Source of the DNA: Streptomyces sp. CB09001 | GTDB lineage: Bacteria > Actinomycetota > Actinomycetes > Streptomycetales > Streptomycetaceae | NCBI RefSeq assembly: GCF_003369795.1 | Contig: NZ_CP026730.1 | Span: forward strand, 1,550,001 to 1,614,000 | Direction: 5' to 3' | Length of the DNA stretch: 64,000 bases | Shown here: one piece after another, positions 18,783 to 26,510 of the stretch | Layout of the letters: each line of letters opens with the position of its first letter | Numbering within the stretch: the stretch's first letter is position 1 | Position numbers and translations under genes: made by a program | Notes under the pieces: model-generated | What the model was told of the DNA's origin: nothing | The model's input: the letters and a program-made list of their open reading frames with translations, nothing else | The model's database searches: none

Positions 18783-21169
18783 GCGGGCGGGCGCGGTTGG
18801 CGGTGTGTGCCTGGGCGGCCACGTTGATGGCGGCTTGTGCGCTGTTGCCGTTGGTCGAACCGGCCACGTGGATCCTGCAGGCGGCGGTGCTGCTGGCGGT
18901 GCAGTCGGGGGTGGGCGCGGTGGCGCGACGGGTGCCGCTGGCGCGCCCGCTGACCATCGCGGTGCAGGCCGTGGTCACGCTGGTACTGCTGACCCTGGTC
19001 TTCGCCCGGCAGCAGGCGCTCGCCGGGCTGCTCCCCGGCCCACAGGCCTTCCAGCGCTTCGCCGACCTGCTCCAGCAGGGCGGCGACGACATCGCCCGGT
19101 ACGCGATCCCGGCGCCGCTGGAGTCCGACGGCATCCGGCTGATGCTGGTCGGCGGCGTCCTGGTGATCGGGCTGCTGGTGGACACCCTCGCGGTGACCTT
19201 CCGCAGTGCCGCCCCGGCCGGCCTGCCCCTGCTCGCCCTCTACTCGGTGGCCGCGGGGCTGTCCGAGGGCGGCGCCGACTGGCTCTGGTTCCTGGTCGCG
19301 GCGGTCGGCTATCTGATGCTGCTCCTGGCCGAGGGACGTGACCGGCTCTCGCAGTGGGGCCGCGTCTTCGGCGGCTCCGCGCGCGCACCGGGCCCGGAGC
19401 AGGGGCGCGCCCTGGCCCCGGTCCGCACCGGACGGCGCATCGGCGCCTTCGCGCTGGGCATCGCACTGGTGGTGCCGCTAGCCCTGCCCGCGATGGACGG
19501 CGGGCTGCTGGACGGCGCCGGCGGCGGCGTGGGCTCCGGCACCGGTGGCGGCGGCACGATCTCCGCGGTGAACCCGCTGGTCTCCCTGCGGGACAGTCTG
19601 AACGTCGACGAGGACCGCCAGGTCCTGTCCGTCCAGACGGACTCCGAGGACCTGTCCGACCTGTACCTGCGCATCGTGTCCCTGGACGACTTCGACGGCA
19701 CCACCTGGAAGCCGTCCAAGCGGCGCATCACCGCCGTGCCGGACGGCACCTTCCCCACCCCGGCCGGCCTCGGCCCCGACATCAGGCGCACGGAGACCCG
19801 GGCCCTGGTCTCGGCCGCCGACTGGTACGCCCAGGACTGGCTGCCGATGCCCTACCCGCCCAGCGGCGTGCGCGTCGCGGGCAACTGGCGCTTCGAACCC
19901 GTCGGCATGACGCTGGTCGGCGACCACGGCCAGAACACCCGCGGGCTGAAGTACGAGGTACGCAGCCTGAACGTGCAGCCGACGGCGGAGCAGCTCGCCG
20001 CGGCGCCGCCGCCGTCGCCGGCCCTCACGCGCGAGTACACGGAGCTCCCGGACTCGCTGCCCGACGTGGTCTCCCGGACCGCCCGCGAGGTCACCGCCGG
20101 CGCCGCGAACCCCTACGAGCAGGCGGTCGAGCTCCAGGAGTACTTCGCGGTCAACGGCGGCTTCGAGTACGACACCCAGGTCAAGGTCGGCAGCGGCTCG
20201 GAGGCGATCGCCCGGTTCCTGAAGGACAAGGAGGGCTTCTGCGTCCACTTCTCCTTCGCCATGGCGGCGATGGCCCGTTCCCTGGGCATTCCGGCCAGGG
20301 TCGCGGTCGGCTTCGCGCCGGGCTCCCCGCAGGCGGACGGCTCGGTGTCGGTGGGGCTGCGGGACGCGCACGCGTGGCCCGAGGTGTATTTCGAGGGCGT
20401 GGGCTGGACCCGCTTCGAGCCGACGCCGACGCGTGGCTCGACCCCGTCGTACACCATCACGGAACGGCCGGGCAGCTCGGTGCCGGACCCGGCCCTGCCG
20501 TCGCAGAGCGCGGAGTCGGAGCCGTCGGCGGCGCCCTCGAAGAGCGACACCTGCTCCCCGCAGGACAAGAAGCTGAATGCCTGCCCCAACGAGTCCGCGG
20601 TGGCCGTGCCCGTCGTCGGCGGCGACGGACCTAAGTGGTACGCGCTGCTGGCCTGGGCGCTGGCCGGGCTCGTGGTGCTGCTGCTCCCGCTCGCACCGAT
20701 GCTGTGGCGGCTGCGCGCCCGGGCGGTACGGCTCGGGGCGCACGGCCGCGGTGCGGCGGACGTCGGCCCGCACACCCTCGCGGTGTGGCAGGAGCTGACC
20801 GACGCCGCGTGGGACCTCGGCATCCTGCCCCAGGAGTCGCAGACCCCGCGCAGGGCGGCGGCCCGCATCGTCCGGCTGGGCCGGCTCGAGCCGGCGGCGG
20901 CACAGGCGGTGCACCGGGTCGCGGACGCCGTGGAGCAGGTCCTCTACGCGCCCCGCCCGCGCCCGACGGCGGGGCTGGCGGAGGACGTCCGGCTGGCGAC
21001 CGCCGGGCTGCGGTCCACGGCCGGCCGCGGAACGCGGCTGCGCGCACGGTTCGCCCCGCGTTCGGCCATCCGGGTGACGTGGACGGTGTCGGCCCGGTGG
21101 GCGGCCCTGAAGCGGCGGGCCGCGGCGGCCCGGCCGGAGTGGCGCAGGACGTCGGACCAGCAGGGCTGA
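18779..21169 (+). CDS. Transglutaminase-like membrane protein (DUF3488 / transglutaminase core / DUF4129 architecture)
   Basis: The 796-residue protein starts at an ATGA overlap with the DUF58 gene. About six membrane helices occupy residues 1-235, then an extracellular domain carries a transglutaminase/cysteine-protease core: Cys488 in EGFCVHFSF, His531 in DAHAWPEVY and an acidic residue Glu547 in TRFEPTP. A further helix (WYALLAWALAGLVVLLLPL) and a cytoplasmic tail end the protein. Such proteins probably crosslink or cleave envelope proteins or peptidoglycan; the substrate is unknown. A 28-bp hairpin terminates the operon directly downstream. Confidence 0.92.
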   Translation: MSGRARLAVCAWAATLMAACALLPLVEPATWILQAAVLLAVQSGVGAVARRVPLARPLTIAVQAVVTLVLLTLVFARQQALAGLLPGPQAFQRFADLLQQGGDDIARYAIPAPLESDGIRLMLVGGVLVIGLLVDTLAVTFRSAAPAGLPLLALYSVAAGLSEGGADWLWFLVAAVGYLMLLLAEGRDRLSQWGRVFGGSARAPGPEQGRALAPVRTGRRIGAFALGIALVVPLALPAMDGGLLDGAGGGVGSGTGGGGTISAVNPLVSLRDSLNVDEDRQVLSVQTDSEDLSDLYLRIVSLDDFDGTTWKPSKRRITAVPDGTFPTPAGLGPDIRRTETRALVSAADWYAQDWLPMPYPPSGVRVAGNWRFEPVGMTLVGDHGQNTRGLKYEVRSLNVQPTAEQLAAAPPPSPALTREYTELPDSLPDVVSRTAREVTAGAANPYEQAVELQEYFAVNGGFEYDTQVKVGSGSEAIARFLKDKEGFCVHFSFAMAAMARSLGIPARVAVGFAPGSPQADGSVSVGLRDAHAWPEVYFEGVGWTRFEPTPTRGSTPSYTITERPGSSVPDPALPSQSAESEPSAAPSKSDTCSPQDKKLNACPNESAVAVPVVGGDGPKWYALLAWALAGLVVLLLPLAPMLWRLRARAVRLGAHGRGAADVGPHTLAVWQELTDAAWDLGILPQESQTPRRAAARIVRLGRLEPAAAQAVHRVADAVEQVLYAPRPRPTAGLAEDVRLATAGLRSTAGRGTRLRARFAPRSAIRVTWTVSARWAALKRRAAAARPEWRRTSDQQG

Positions 21170-21170
21170 G

Positions 21171-21240
21171 CCGGCCGAGGCGCCGGTCAGGGGCGCCGGC
21201 CCGCGGTGGGGTCGGCGCCCCTGACCGGCGCCTCGGCCGG
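21171..21240. terminator. Perfect 28-bp inverted repeat, terminator of the moxR operon
   Basis: Arms at 21171-21198 and 21213-21240 are exact reverse complements with a 14-nt loop, beginning 2 bp after the transglutaminase-like gene's stop. It is the longest perfect hairpin I found in the window. A 15-bp unit (GGTGGTGTCCCGGTC) then occurs twice in tandem at 21239-21268. Confidence 0.85.
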
Positions 21241-21327
21241 TGGTGTCCCGGTCGGTGGTGTCCCGGTCGGTGTCTCGGGTCAGCACCCGGGTCGCTGTCT
21301 CGGCCCGTCGGCGGCGCTCATGGGTAC

Positions 21328-21370
21328 GCGTGAGGGGGTGACCACCCGGACGGTGGTCACCCCCTCACGC
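21328..21370. terminator. Perfect 19-bp inverted repeat, terminator of the DUF3040 gene
   Basis: GCGTGAGGGGGTGACCACC (21328-21346) and its exact complement (21352-21370) enclose a 5-nt loop. It lies 35 bp beyond the stop of the minus-strand DUF3040 gene. With the preceding hairpin it insulates two convergent units. Confidence 0.82.
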
Positions 21371-21405
21371 GCATGTCGTGGTGAGCGGCTGCTCGGACGG
21401 CGCTA

Positions 21406-21813
21406 CTACTGGCCGCCCTGCTGCTCGTCCCTGCGGCGCTGCCAGCGCTCGTCGATGCGGTCCATCATCGAGCGTTTCTGTCGTCCTTGGCGGCGGGCCG
21501 CCTGCGGTCCGGCACCGGCCGCCGGCTGCTGCTCGCCCGGTTTCGGGGCCTTGCGCCAGCCGGTCACGGCGAGCACCGCGCACCCCAGCATGACCAGGAA
21601 GCCCACCACACTGAGCCACACCTGCTGGGCGACCATACCGGCCATGAGGAGCGCAATACCTACGAGGAAGCCCGCGACCGCCTGGTAGACCCGTCGCCGG
21701 GTGTACGTACGCAGCCCGCTTCCCTCGAGCGCTGTCGCGAACTTGGGATCTTCGGCGTACAGCGCTCGCTCCATCTGCTCGAGCATGCGCTGCTCGTGCT
21801 CCGAGAGCGGCAC
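21406..21813 (-). CDS. DUF3040 small membrane protein
   Basis: The 135-residue protein begins PLSEHEQRMLEQMERALYAEDPKFA, the DUF3040 signature of actinobacteria, followed by two membrane helices (FLVGIALLMAGMVAQQVWLSV and VGFLVMLGCAVLAVTGW) and a basic, Gln/Arg-rich cytoplasmic tail. GTG 21813 was chosen because GAGGAGG lies 5 nt upstream; the frame continues further but without conservation. Function is unknown. Position beside the dcw region is conserved in the relatives I recall. Confidence 0.88.
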   Translation of the reverse strand: MPLSEHEQRMLEQMERALYAEDPKFATALEGSGLRTYTRRRVYQAVAGFLVGIALLMAGMVAQQVWLSVVGFLVMLGCAVLAVTGWRKAPKPGEQQPAAGAGPQAARRQGRQKRSMMDRIDERWQRRRDEQQGGQ

Positions 21814-22013
21814 GGAGTCCTCCTCATCGTGCAGTCGCCGGGGCGACCCGGGGGGTCCCTTCAGGATAGGCAGGGAATCGCCCCCGTGAAACCCGCCCCT
21901 CTGCGCCAATTGACCAACCGGACTCCGTCATGGCCGTACCGGCTCGCTGAGGTTCCCATTCCCCAGCGGCCGACCCGTCATGCCGGGCCGTCTCCCTCGA
22001 TCATACGGCGACT

Positions 22014-22031
22014 GCCCCCCGTTCGGGGGGC
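22014..22031. terminator. GCCCCCC/GGGGGGC hairpin after the methyltransferase gene
   Basis: A 7-bp all-GC stem (22014-22020 / 22025-22031) closes a GTTC tetraloop about 60 bp downstream of the minus-strand methyltransferase stop. There is no U-run, which is common for streptomycete terminators. Confidence 0.55.
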
Positions 22032-22089
22032 CTGTGGCGTACTCCATCCGCAGTCGCGTCCCTGATCAGCGCCTTACCCCACCGGGCGC

Positions 22090-22917
22090 TCAGGCCTCGT
22101 CGGCCCCTCGCGTCTCGCCGAGCACATGGAGCTGGGTGGCCACGGAGTGGAACGCGGTGAGTTCGGCCGCCGCGGCCTCCAGCTTCAGCAGGGCGTCCAT
22201 GGCACCGGGCTCGGTGTCCACGAGCACGCCGGGAACGAGGTCGGCGAAGACCCGTACGCCGTGCACGGCACCGATCCGGAGCCCGGCGGCCTCGACCAGC
22301 CCGGTGAGCTGCTCGGCGGTGAACCGGCGCGGCACCGGGTCACCCGTGCCCCAGCGGCCGTCCGGGTCGTCCAGGGCCTGCCGGGCCTCCGTGAAGTGGC
22401 CGGCGAGGGCGCGGGCGAGCACGGCCCCGCCCAGGCCGGCGGCGAGCACGCTGAGGACGCCGTCCTCGCGCAGCGCCGCCACCGCGTTGCGGACGCCCTC
22501 CGCGGGGTCGTCGACGTACTCCAGGACGCCGTGGCACAGCACCGCGTCGTAGCCGCCGCGCTCGACCACGTCGAACAGGCCGCCGGCATCGCCCTGGACG
22601 CCCCGCACCCGATCGGCGACACCGGCCTCGGCGGCGCGGCGCTCCAGGGCGAACAGGGCGTTGGGGCTGGGGTCCACGACGGTGACGCGGTGGCCGAGCC
22701 CGGCCACGGGCACCGCGAAGTTGCCGCTGCCGCCGCCGGTGTCGAGGACGTCCAGCGTGGGCCGGCCCGTTGCCTTCACCCGGCGGTCCAGGGCGTCCTG
22801 GAGGACGTCCCAGACGACGGCGGTGCGCAGGGCGGCCCGGGAACGAGAGGGCTCGGAGCGCGGAGCCGCCGTGTGCGGTCGGGGGTGGGAGGCGGGCGGG
22901 CGCATCGGGTCCGACAC
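22090..22917 (-). CDS. Class I SAM-dependent methyltransferase
   Basis: The 275-residue protein has SAM-binding motif I in LDVLDTGGGSGNFAVPVAGLG, an acidic residue after strand 2 (VTVVDPSPNALFALERR), and the motif IV region YDAVLCHGVLEYVDDPAEGV. This matches the Methyltransf_11/UbiE-type fold. No substrate is implied by the neighbours. GTG 22917 follows GAGGAG by 9 nt. The N-terminal 25 residues are Pro/His-rich and probably disordered. Confidence 0.87.
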   Translation of the reverse strand: MSDPMRPPASHPRPHTAAPRSEPSRSRAALRTAVVWDVLQDALDRRVKATGRPTLDVLDTGGGSGNFAVPVAGLGHRVTVVDPSPNALFALERRAAEAGVADRVRGVQGDAGGLFDVVERGGYDAVLCHGVLEYVDDPAEGVRNAVAALREDGVLSVLAAGLGGAVLARALAGHFTEARQALDDPDGRWGTGDPVPRRFTAEQLTGLVEAAGLRIGAVHGVRVFADLVPGVLVDTEPGAMDALLKLEAAAAELTAFHSVATQLHVLGETRGADEA

Positions 22918-23066
22918 GGCAGTTGACTCCTCGGCGCGGCACCGCCCCGGACACGGGCGGAGCGAACGGGCTGCCGCCCCCGCCCGGTGCGGGGAGGGGG
23001 AGGCTTCAGGCGTCTCCCACCCTATTGCCTCCGATGCGCCCGTCGGGCACCCCGCTCGTCACCCGC

Positions 23067-23654
23067 TCATCCCGCGTCCGGCAGGTCCCTGCCCGGGTGA
23101 CCGGCGTCGGAGCGGCGGGGCCGCTCGGCGCCCGGTGGGTCCGCGTCGGGGCGGGGCTGGGGCAGGACCGGCTGGAGGACCAGCATCCGCTCCACGAGGC
23201 GCAGGAACATCGCCACGTCGCGTATCAGGTCGTCGGCGTCCCGGCTGCCCGCCGCGCCCTGGATGCCCGCCTCGGCCCGTGCCCGGCGCCGCGCGCCGGA
23301 GGCGAACAGGGCGCTCCAGTCGGCCAGCTCGGGCGCGATCTCGGGCAGCACCTCCCAGGCGCTGCGGATGCGGGCCCGGGCCCGCGGGCTGGTCTCGGGG
23401 CGGCCGCGGGCGGCCAGCACGGCGGCGGCGGTGCGCAGGGCGGCGAGGTGGGCCGTCGCGTAACGCTCGTTCGGCGTTTCGAGGGCGGTGGCCTCCTCCA
23501 GTCCGGCCCGCGCCTGGGCGAGCAGGTCGAGGGCGGCGGGCGGGGCGGTCGTCCGGCGGAGCACGGGGTGCACGTCGCTCGCCGGTCCGGTCAGTGAGGG
23601 TGCAGGGCCGGCTGCGCGGGGCCGCCGGGCGGCGGCTGCGGACGAGTGGGCCAT
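23067..23654 (-). CDS. SAV_6107-family HEPN-like protein
   Basis: The 195-residue, helix-rich protein matches my memory of an actinobacterial family named for SAV_6107 and assigned a HEPN fold. After a disordered N-terminus, residues about 40-160 form helices (ALDLLAQARAGLEEATALET, AHLAALRTAAAVLAARG, LIRDVAMFLRLVERMLVLQP). Arg64 and His69 in NERYATAH form an R-x4-H pair like the catalytic motif of HEPN ribonucleases, though its position needs checking. ATG 23654 has AGGAGG 6 nt upstream. It is divergent from the TetR gene. Confidence 0.72.
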   Translation of the reverse strand: MAHSSAAAARRPRAAGPAPSLTGPASDVHPVLRRTTAPPAALDLLAQARAGLEEATALETPNERYATAHLAALRTAAAVLAARGRPETSPRARARIRSAWEVLPEIAPELADWSALFASGARRRARAEAGIQGAAGSRDADDLIRDVAMFLRLVERMLVLQPVLPQPRPDADPPGAERPRRSDAGHPGRDLPDAG

Positions 23655-23762
23655 GACGATCCTCCTGTCGTCTCCGTGACGGCACGCTCCGGGCAGGAGG
23701 TGCCGTATGTGCCCATCGTGAGGTATGGCACTGACAATCCGTTCTGACCTGGACTTTTAATT

Positions 23763-23776
23763 CGATCGGCCGTTCG
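23763..23776. promoter_or_regulatory. Near-palindrome in the HEPN/TetR divergent promoter region
   Basis: CGATCGGCCGTTCG matches its own reverse complement at 12 of 14 positions and lies 62 bp before the TetR-family ATG, next to the AT-rich stretch ACTTTTAATTC (about 23752-23762). This is where an autoregulatory TetR operator is expected. Only position and symmetry support it. Confidence 0.35.
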
Positions 23777-23838
23777 GTTCGGGGTGTGCGCGGGCCTGCG
23801 GTGACGTCGCCGCCCGGGGTGCTGTGAGAATCGGGACC

Positions 23839-24468
23839 ATGGAAAGCAGCAGCACCGCCTCGCAGAGCGGCAGCCGTCGCGAGGCCACCCGGCAGAAGCT
23901 CTACGAGGCGGCGGTCACCCTCATCGCCGAGCAGGGCTTCTCCGCCACCACCGTGGACGAGATCGCCGAGCGGGCCGGGGTCGCGAAGGGCACGGTCTAC
24001 TACAACTTCGCCAGCAAGTCCGTCCTCTTCGAGGAGCTGCTGCGGCACGGTGTCGGGCTCCTGGCCGCCTCGCTGCGGCAGGCCGCGGAACGGACCGCCC
24101 GGGAGGGCCGCGGCCGGGTCGACGCCCTGGACGCGATGATCCGCGCCGGGCTCGTCTTCATCGACCGCTACCCGGCCTTCACCCAGCTGTACGTGGCCGA
24201 GCTGTGGCGCACCAACCGGGCCTGGCAGTCCACGCTGCTGGTGGTCCGGCAGGAGGCCGTGGCCGTGGTGGAGGGCGTCCTGCGCGAAGGCGTGGCGAGC
24301 GGTGAGTTCAGTGCGGAGATCGACGTGCCGCTGACCGCCGCCGCACTGGTCGGCATGGTCCTGGTGGCGGCGCTGGACTGGAAGGCGTTCCAGCCGGAGC
24401 GCTCACTCGACGACGTGCACGCCGCGCTCTCACGACTGCTCCAGGGACGCGTGAGCGGCGGCGGCTGA
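23839..24468 (+). CDS. TetR/AcrR-family transcriptional regulator
   Basis: The 209-residue protein carries a typical TetR N-terminal helix-turn-helix (TRQKLYEAAVTLIAEQGFSATTVDEIAERAGVAKGTVYYNF) and a helical ligand-binding C-terminus. The ATG at 23839 is used; a GTG at 23824 in frame would add five residues. It is transcribed away from the HEPN-like gene, which is the most likely direct target. The last codons and stop form the first unit of a 14-bp tandem repeat. The ligand is unknown. Confidence 0.93.
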   Translation: MESSSTASQSGSRREATRQKLYEAAVTLIAEQGFSATTVDEIAERAGVAKGTVYYNFASKSVLFEELLRHGVGLLAASLRQAAERTAREGRGRVDALDAMIRAGLVFIDRYPAFTQLYVAELWRTNRAWQSTLLVVRQEAVAVVEGVLREGVASGEFSAEIDVPLTAAALVGMVLVAALDWKAFQPERSLDDVHAALSRLLQGRVSGGG

Positions 24469-24504
24469 CCGGCCGGGGCTGACCGGCCGGAGCTGAGCGG
24501 CCGG
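24463..24504. repeat. Three tandem 14-bp units starting at the TetR stop codon
   Basis: GGCTGACCGGCCGG occurs at 24463-24476 and 24477-24490, and a variant (AGCTGAGCGGCCGG) at 24491-24504. The first unit contains the gene's stop (TGA 24466-24468) and each later unit keeps a TGA in the same place. Confidence 0.85.
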
Positions 24505-24976
24505 GCCCAGGATGCCGGGCTAGCGGCCGGAGCCGACCCGGCCGGCGCGGGTGGTGCACGAAGAACGCCGGTCCGCCGTGGCCGCGTCCCCCGCGGGCCG
24601 CCGTCGGACCGGCGCCTTCTCCTGCTCCCCCGTACGTCCCCTCGTCGGGACCTCCGTCACCGGTCGTCCCTTCGGGCTCCCCCGTGTCTCGCTCCCGCCG
24701 ACCCGGGCCGGCGGAAGGAGCGGATCGCGGGCCCGGCTCCGTTCCGGCGCCCCGTGCCGCCGGTGCCGGAGCCGTGCCCCTCTCCGTGTCTCCACTCTCT
24801 CGTTCCCGCAGGTCGGGGCCCATCCGCGCGCGTACTCATCTGCGGCACTAGGTACAGCTACTCAGCCCTGCGCACCCGGCCCCACGGCGCGGCGCCGCCG
24901 ACCGGTCACCTGGACGTCCGTTCCGGTGCTCAGCCCTCGCAGGGGGGTGCGGGTGGCGGCGGATAAAGTCCCTGGC
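24469..24976. other. Gene-free interval between the TetR gene and the flavoprotein gene
   Basis: About 500 bp with no convincing gene on either strand; the open frames here are unconserved Pro/Arg-rich shadows. It contains the 14-bp repeat, a 10-bp hairpin (CGCCGGTCCG 24567-24576 with 24606-24615) that could terminate the TetR gene, and a pyrimidine-rich tract near 24780-24810 that may belong to the next gene's promoter. Confidence 0.5.
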
Positions 24977-26497
24977 ATGGCACGGATTGCGGTGATCGGC
25001 GCCGGGATGGGCGCGATGGCGGCGGCCGCCCGGCTGGCCGTCGCGGGCCACCGGGTGGTGGTGTACGAGCGGACGCGGACCTACGGCGGAGCCCTGGGCC
25101 GGTTCGAGCGGGACGGGTTCCGCTTCGACACCGGCCCCGGCGTGCTCCCGCTGCCCGCGGTCTGGCGCGATCTGTTCGTGAAGACCGGCAAGGAGCCGCT
25201 GGAGTCGCGCGTCGAGCTGGTCCAGGTCGACCCGTCGTCCCGGCACGTGTTCGCGGACGGCACGGAGGTCGCGCTGCCGAACGCCTCGCGGGCGGGTGTC
25301 GTCGCCGCCCTGGACGCGACGCTCGGTGCGGGCGCCGGGCGGCGCTGGGGCGACTTCCTGGTGCGGGCCCGGGAGACCTGGGACCGCACCCGCCGCCCGC
25401 TCCTGGAGGAGCCCCTGTGGCCCAACTGGCGGGTGCTGGCCCAGCGCGAGCCCTATCCGGCGGTCCCGCACAAGCGGCTGCTGCGCACCCGCCGGGCCGG
25501 CACGCTCGCCGAGGTCGGCGCGTGGGAGCTGCGCGACGCCCGGCTCGCCGCCCTGCTGGAGGGGCAGGCGCTCGCGTACGGCCTGGATCCCCGCACCGCC
25601 CCGGCGAACGCCGCGGTCCTGCCGTACATGGAGTACGCGTTCGGTGTCTGGTACGTGCGCGGCGGCGGTCTGCGGGAGCTGGCGCGGGCGGTGTACGAGC
25701 GGTGCCTGGCCCGCCGGGTCGAGTTCCGCTTCGGGGCCGAGGTCACCGGGATCGTCGAGAAGGACGGCCGGGTGGCGGGCGTGGAGCTGGCCGAAGGGGA
25801 CGTGGCGGAGGCCGAGTTCGTCGTCTCCGGCGTGGCGCCGGGCGTGCTGGACCGCCTGTGCGGTGGAGCGCCGGTGCGCGGCGGGGACGAGGTGCCCCCG
25901 CAGCGCGGTGGGGCGAGCCGGCTGACGGTGCTGCTGGCACTGCGCGGCAGCCGTCCGGAGGGCACGGCGCACCGGACGGTGGTGCACGCGGCGGACCGTG
26001 AGGCGGAGTTGGACCGTCTGTTCGGCGCCGCCGACGGGATGGCCGCGCGGCCGACCGTCACCGTCCTGCGACCCGACGATCCGGCGCTGGTGCCCGACGC
26101 GGACCACGAGGCGGTGACGCTCAGCGCGGCGGTGCCCGCCCTGGGCGGCGCGTCGGAGCGGGCCACGGCCGAGCAGTCCGCCCGGCGGGCCGAGCAGCTG
26201 ATCGACGTCGCCGGGCGGGCGGTACCGGGTCTGCGCGACCGCCTCCTGTGGCACGAGGTGCGCACCCCGGCCGAGGTCGCGGCGGACACCGGTACGGCGG
26301 ACGGCGCGATTCCGGTGCCGTCGCTGGCGGGCGCCGACGGACGGCTGCTGCACCCGGCGAACGGCACGCGCACGGACGGTCTGTTCACCGTCGGCGGCTG
26401 GTCACACCCCGGCGGGGGTCTGCCGCACGCGGGGATGTCGGGCGCGCTGGTCGCCGGACTGGTGGTGGAGGGGCCGGAGTTCCGCGGCTCCCAGTGA
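24977..26497 (+). CDS. Phytoene desaturase/CrtI-like FAD-dependent oxidoreductase
   Basis: The 506-residue protein begins with a dinucleotide-binding motif (IAVIGAGMGAMAAAARLAVAGHRVVVYERTRTYGG) and has the C-terminal FAD signature DGLFTVGGWSHPGGGLPHAGMSGALVAG found in CrtI-type desaturases and related amine oxidases. No carotenoid genes are nearby, so the substrate is open. ATG 24977 is used although no good ribosome site precedes it; an upstream GTG would add about eight residues. It is convergent with the Tyr-rich membrane-protein gene, with a 13-bp gap. Confidence 0.88.
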   Translation: MARIAVIGAGMGAMAAAARLAVAGHRVVVYERTRTYGGALGRFERDGFRFDTGPGVLPLPAVWRDLFVKTGKEPLESRVELVQVDPSSRHVFADGTEVALPNASRAGVVAALDATLGAGAGRRWGDFLVRARETWDRTRRPLLEEPLWPNWRVLAQREPYPAVPHKRLLRTRRAGTLAEVGAWELRDARLAALLEGQALAYGLDPRTAPANAAVLPYMEYAFGVWYVRGGGLRELARAVYERCLARRVEFRFGAEVTGIVEKDGRVAGVELAEGDVAEAEFVVSGVAPGVLDRLCGGAPVRGGDEVPPQRGGASRLTVLLALRGSRPEGTAHRTVVHAADREAELDRLFGAADGMAARPTVTVLRPDDPALVPDADHEAVTLSAAVPALGGASERATAEQSARRAEQLIDVAGRAVPGLRDRLLWHEVRTPAEVAADTGTADGAIPVPSLAGADGRLLHPANGTRTDGLFTVGGWSHPGGGLPHAGMSGALVAGLVVEGPEFRGSQ

Positions 26498-26510
26498 CCG
26501 GCCGGGTCCC

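Noticed and set aside
24308..24823. Minus-strand frame across the TetR/flavoprotein interval
   Set aside because: It overlaps the TetR gene antisense, is Pro/Arg-rich without any motif, and has no ribosome site.
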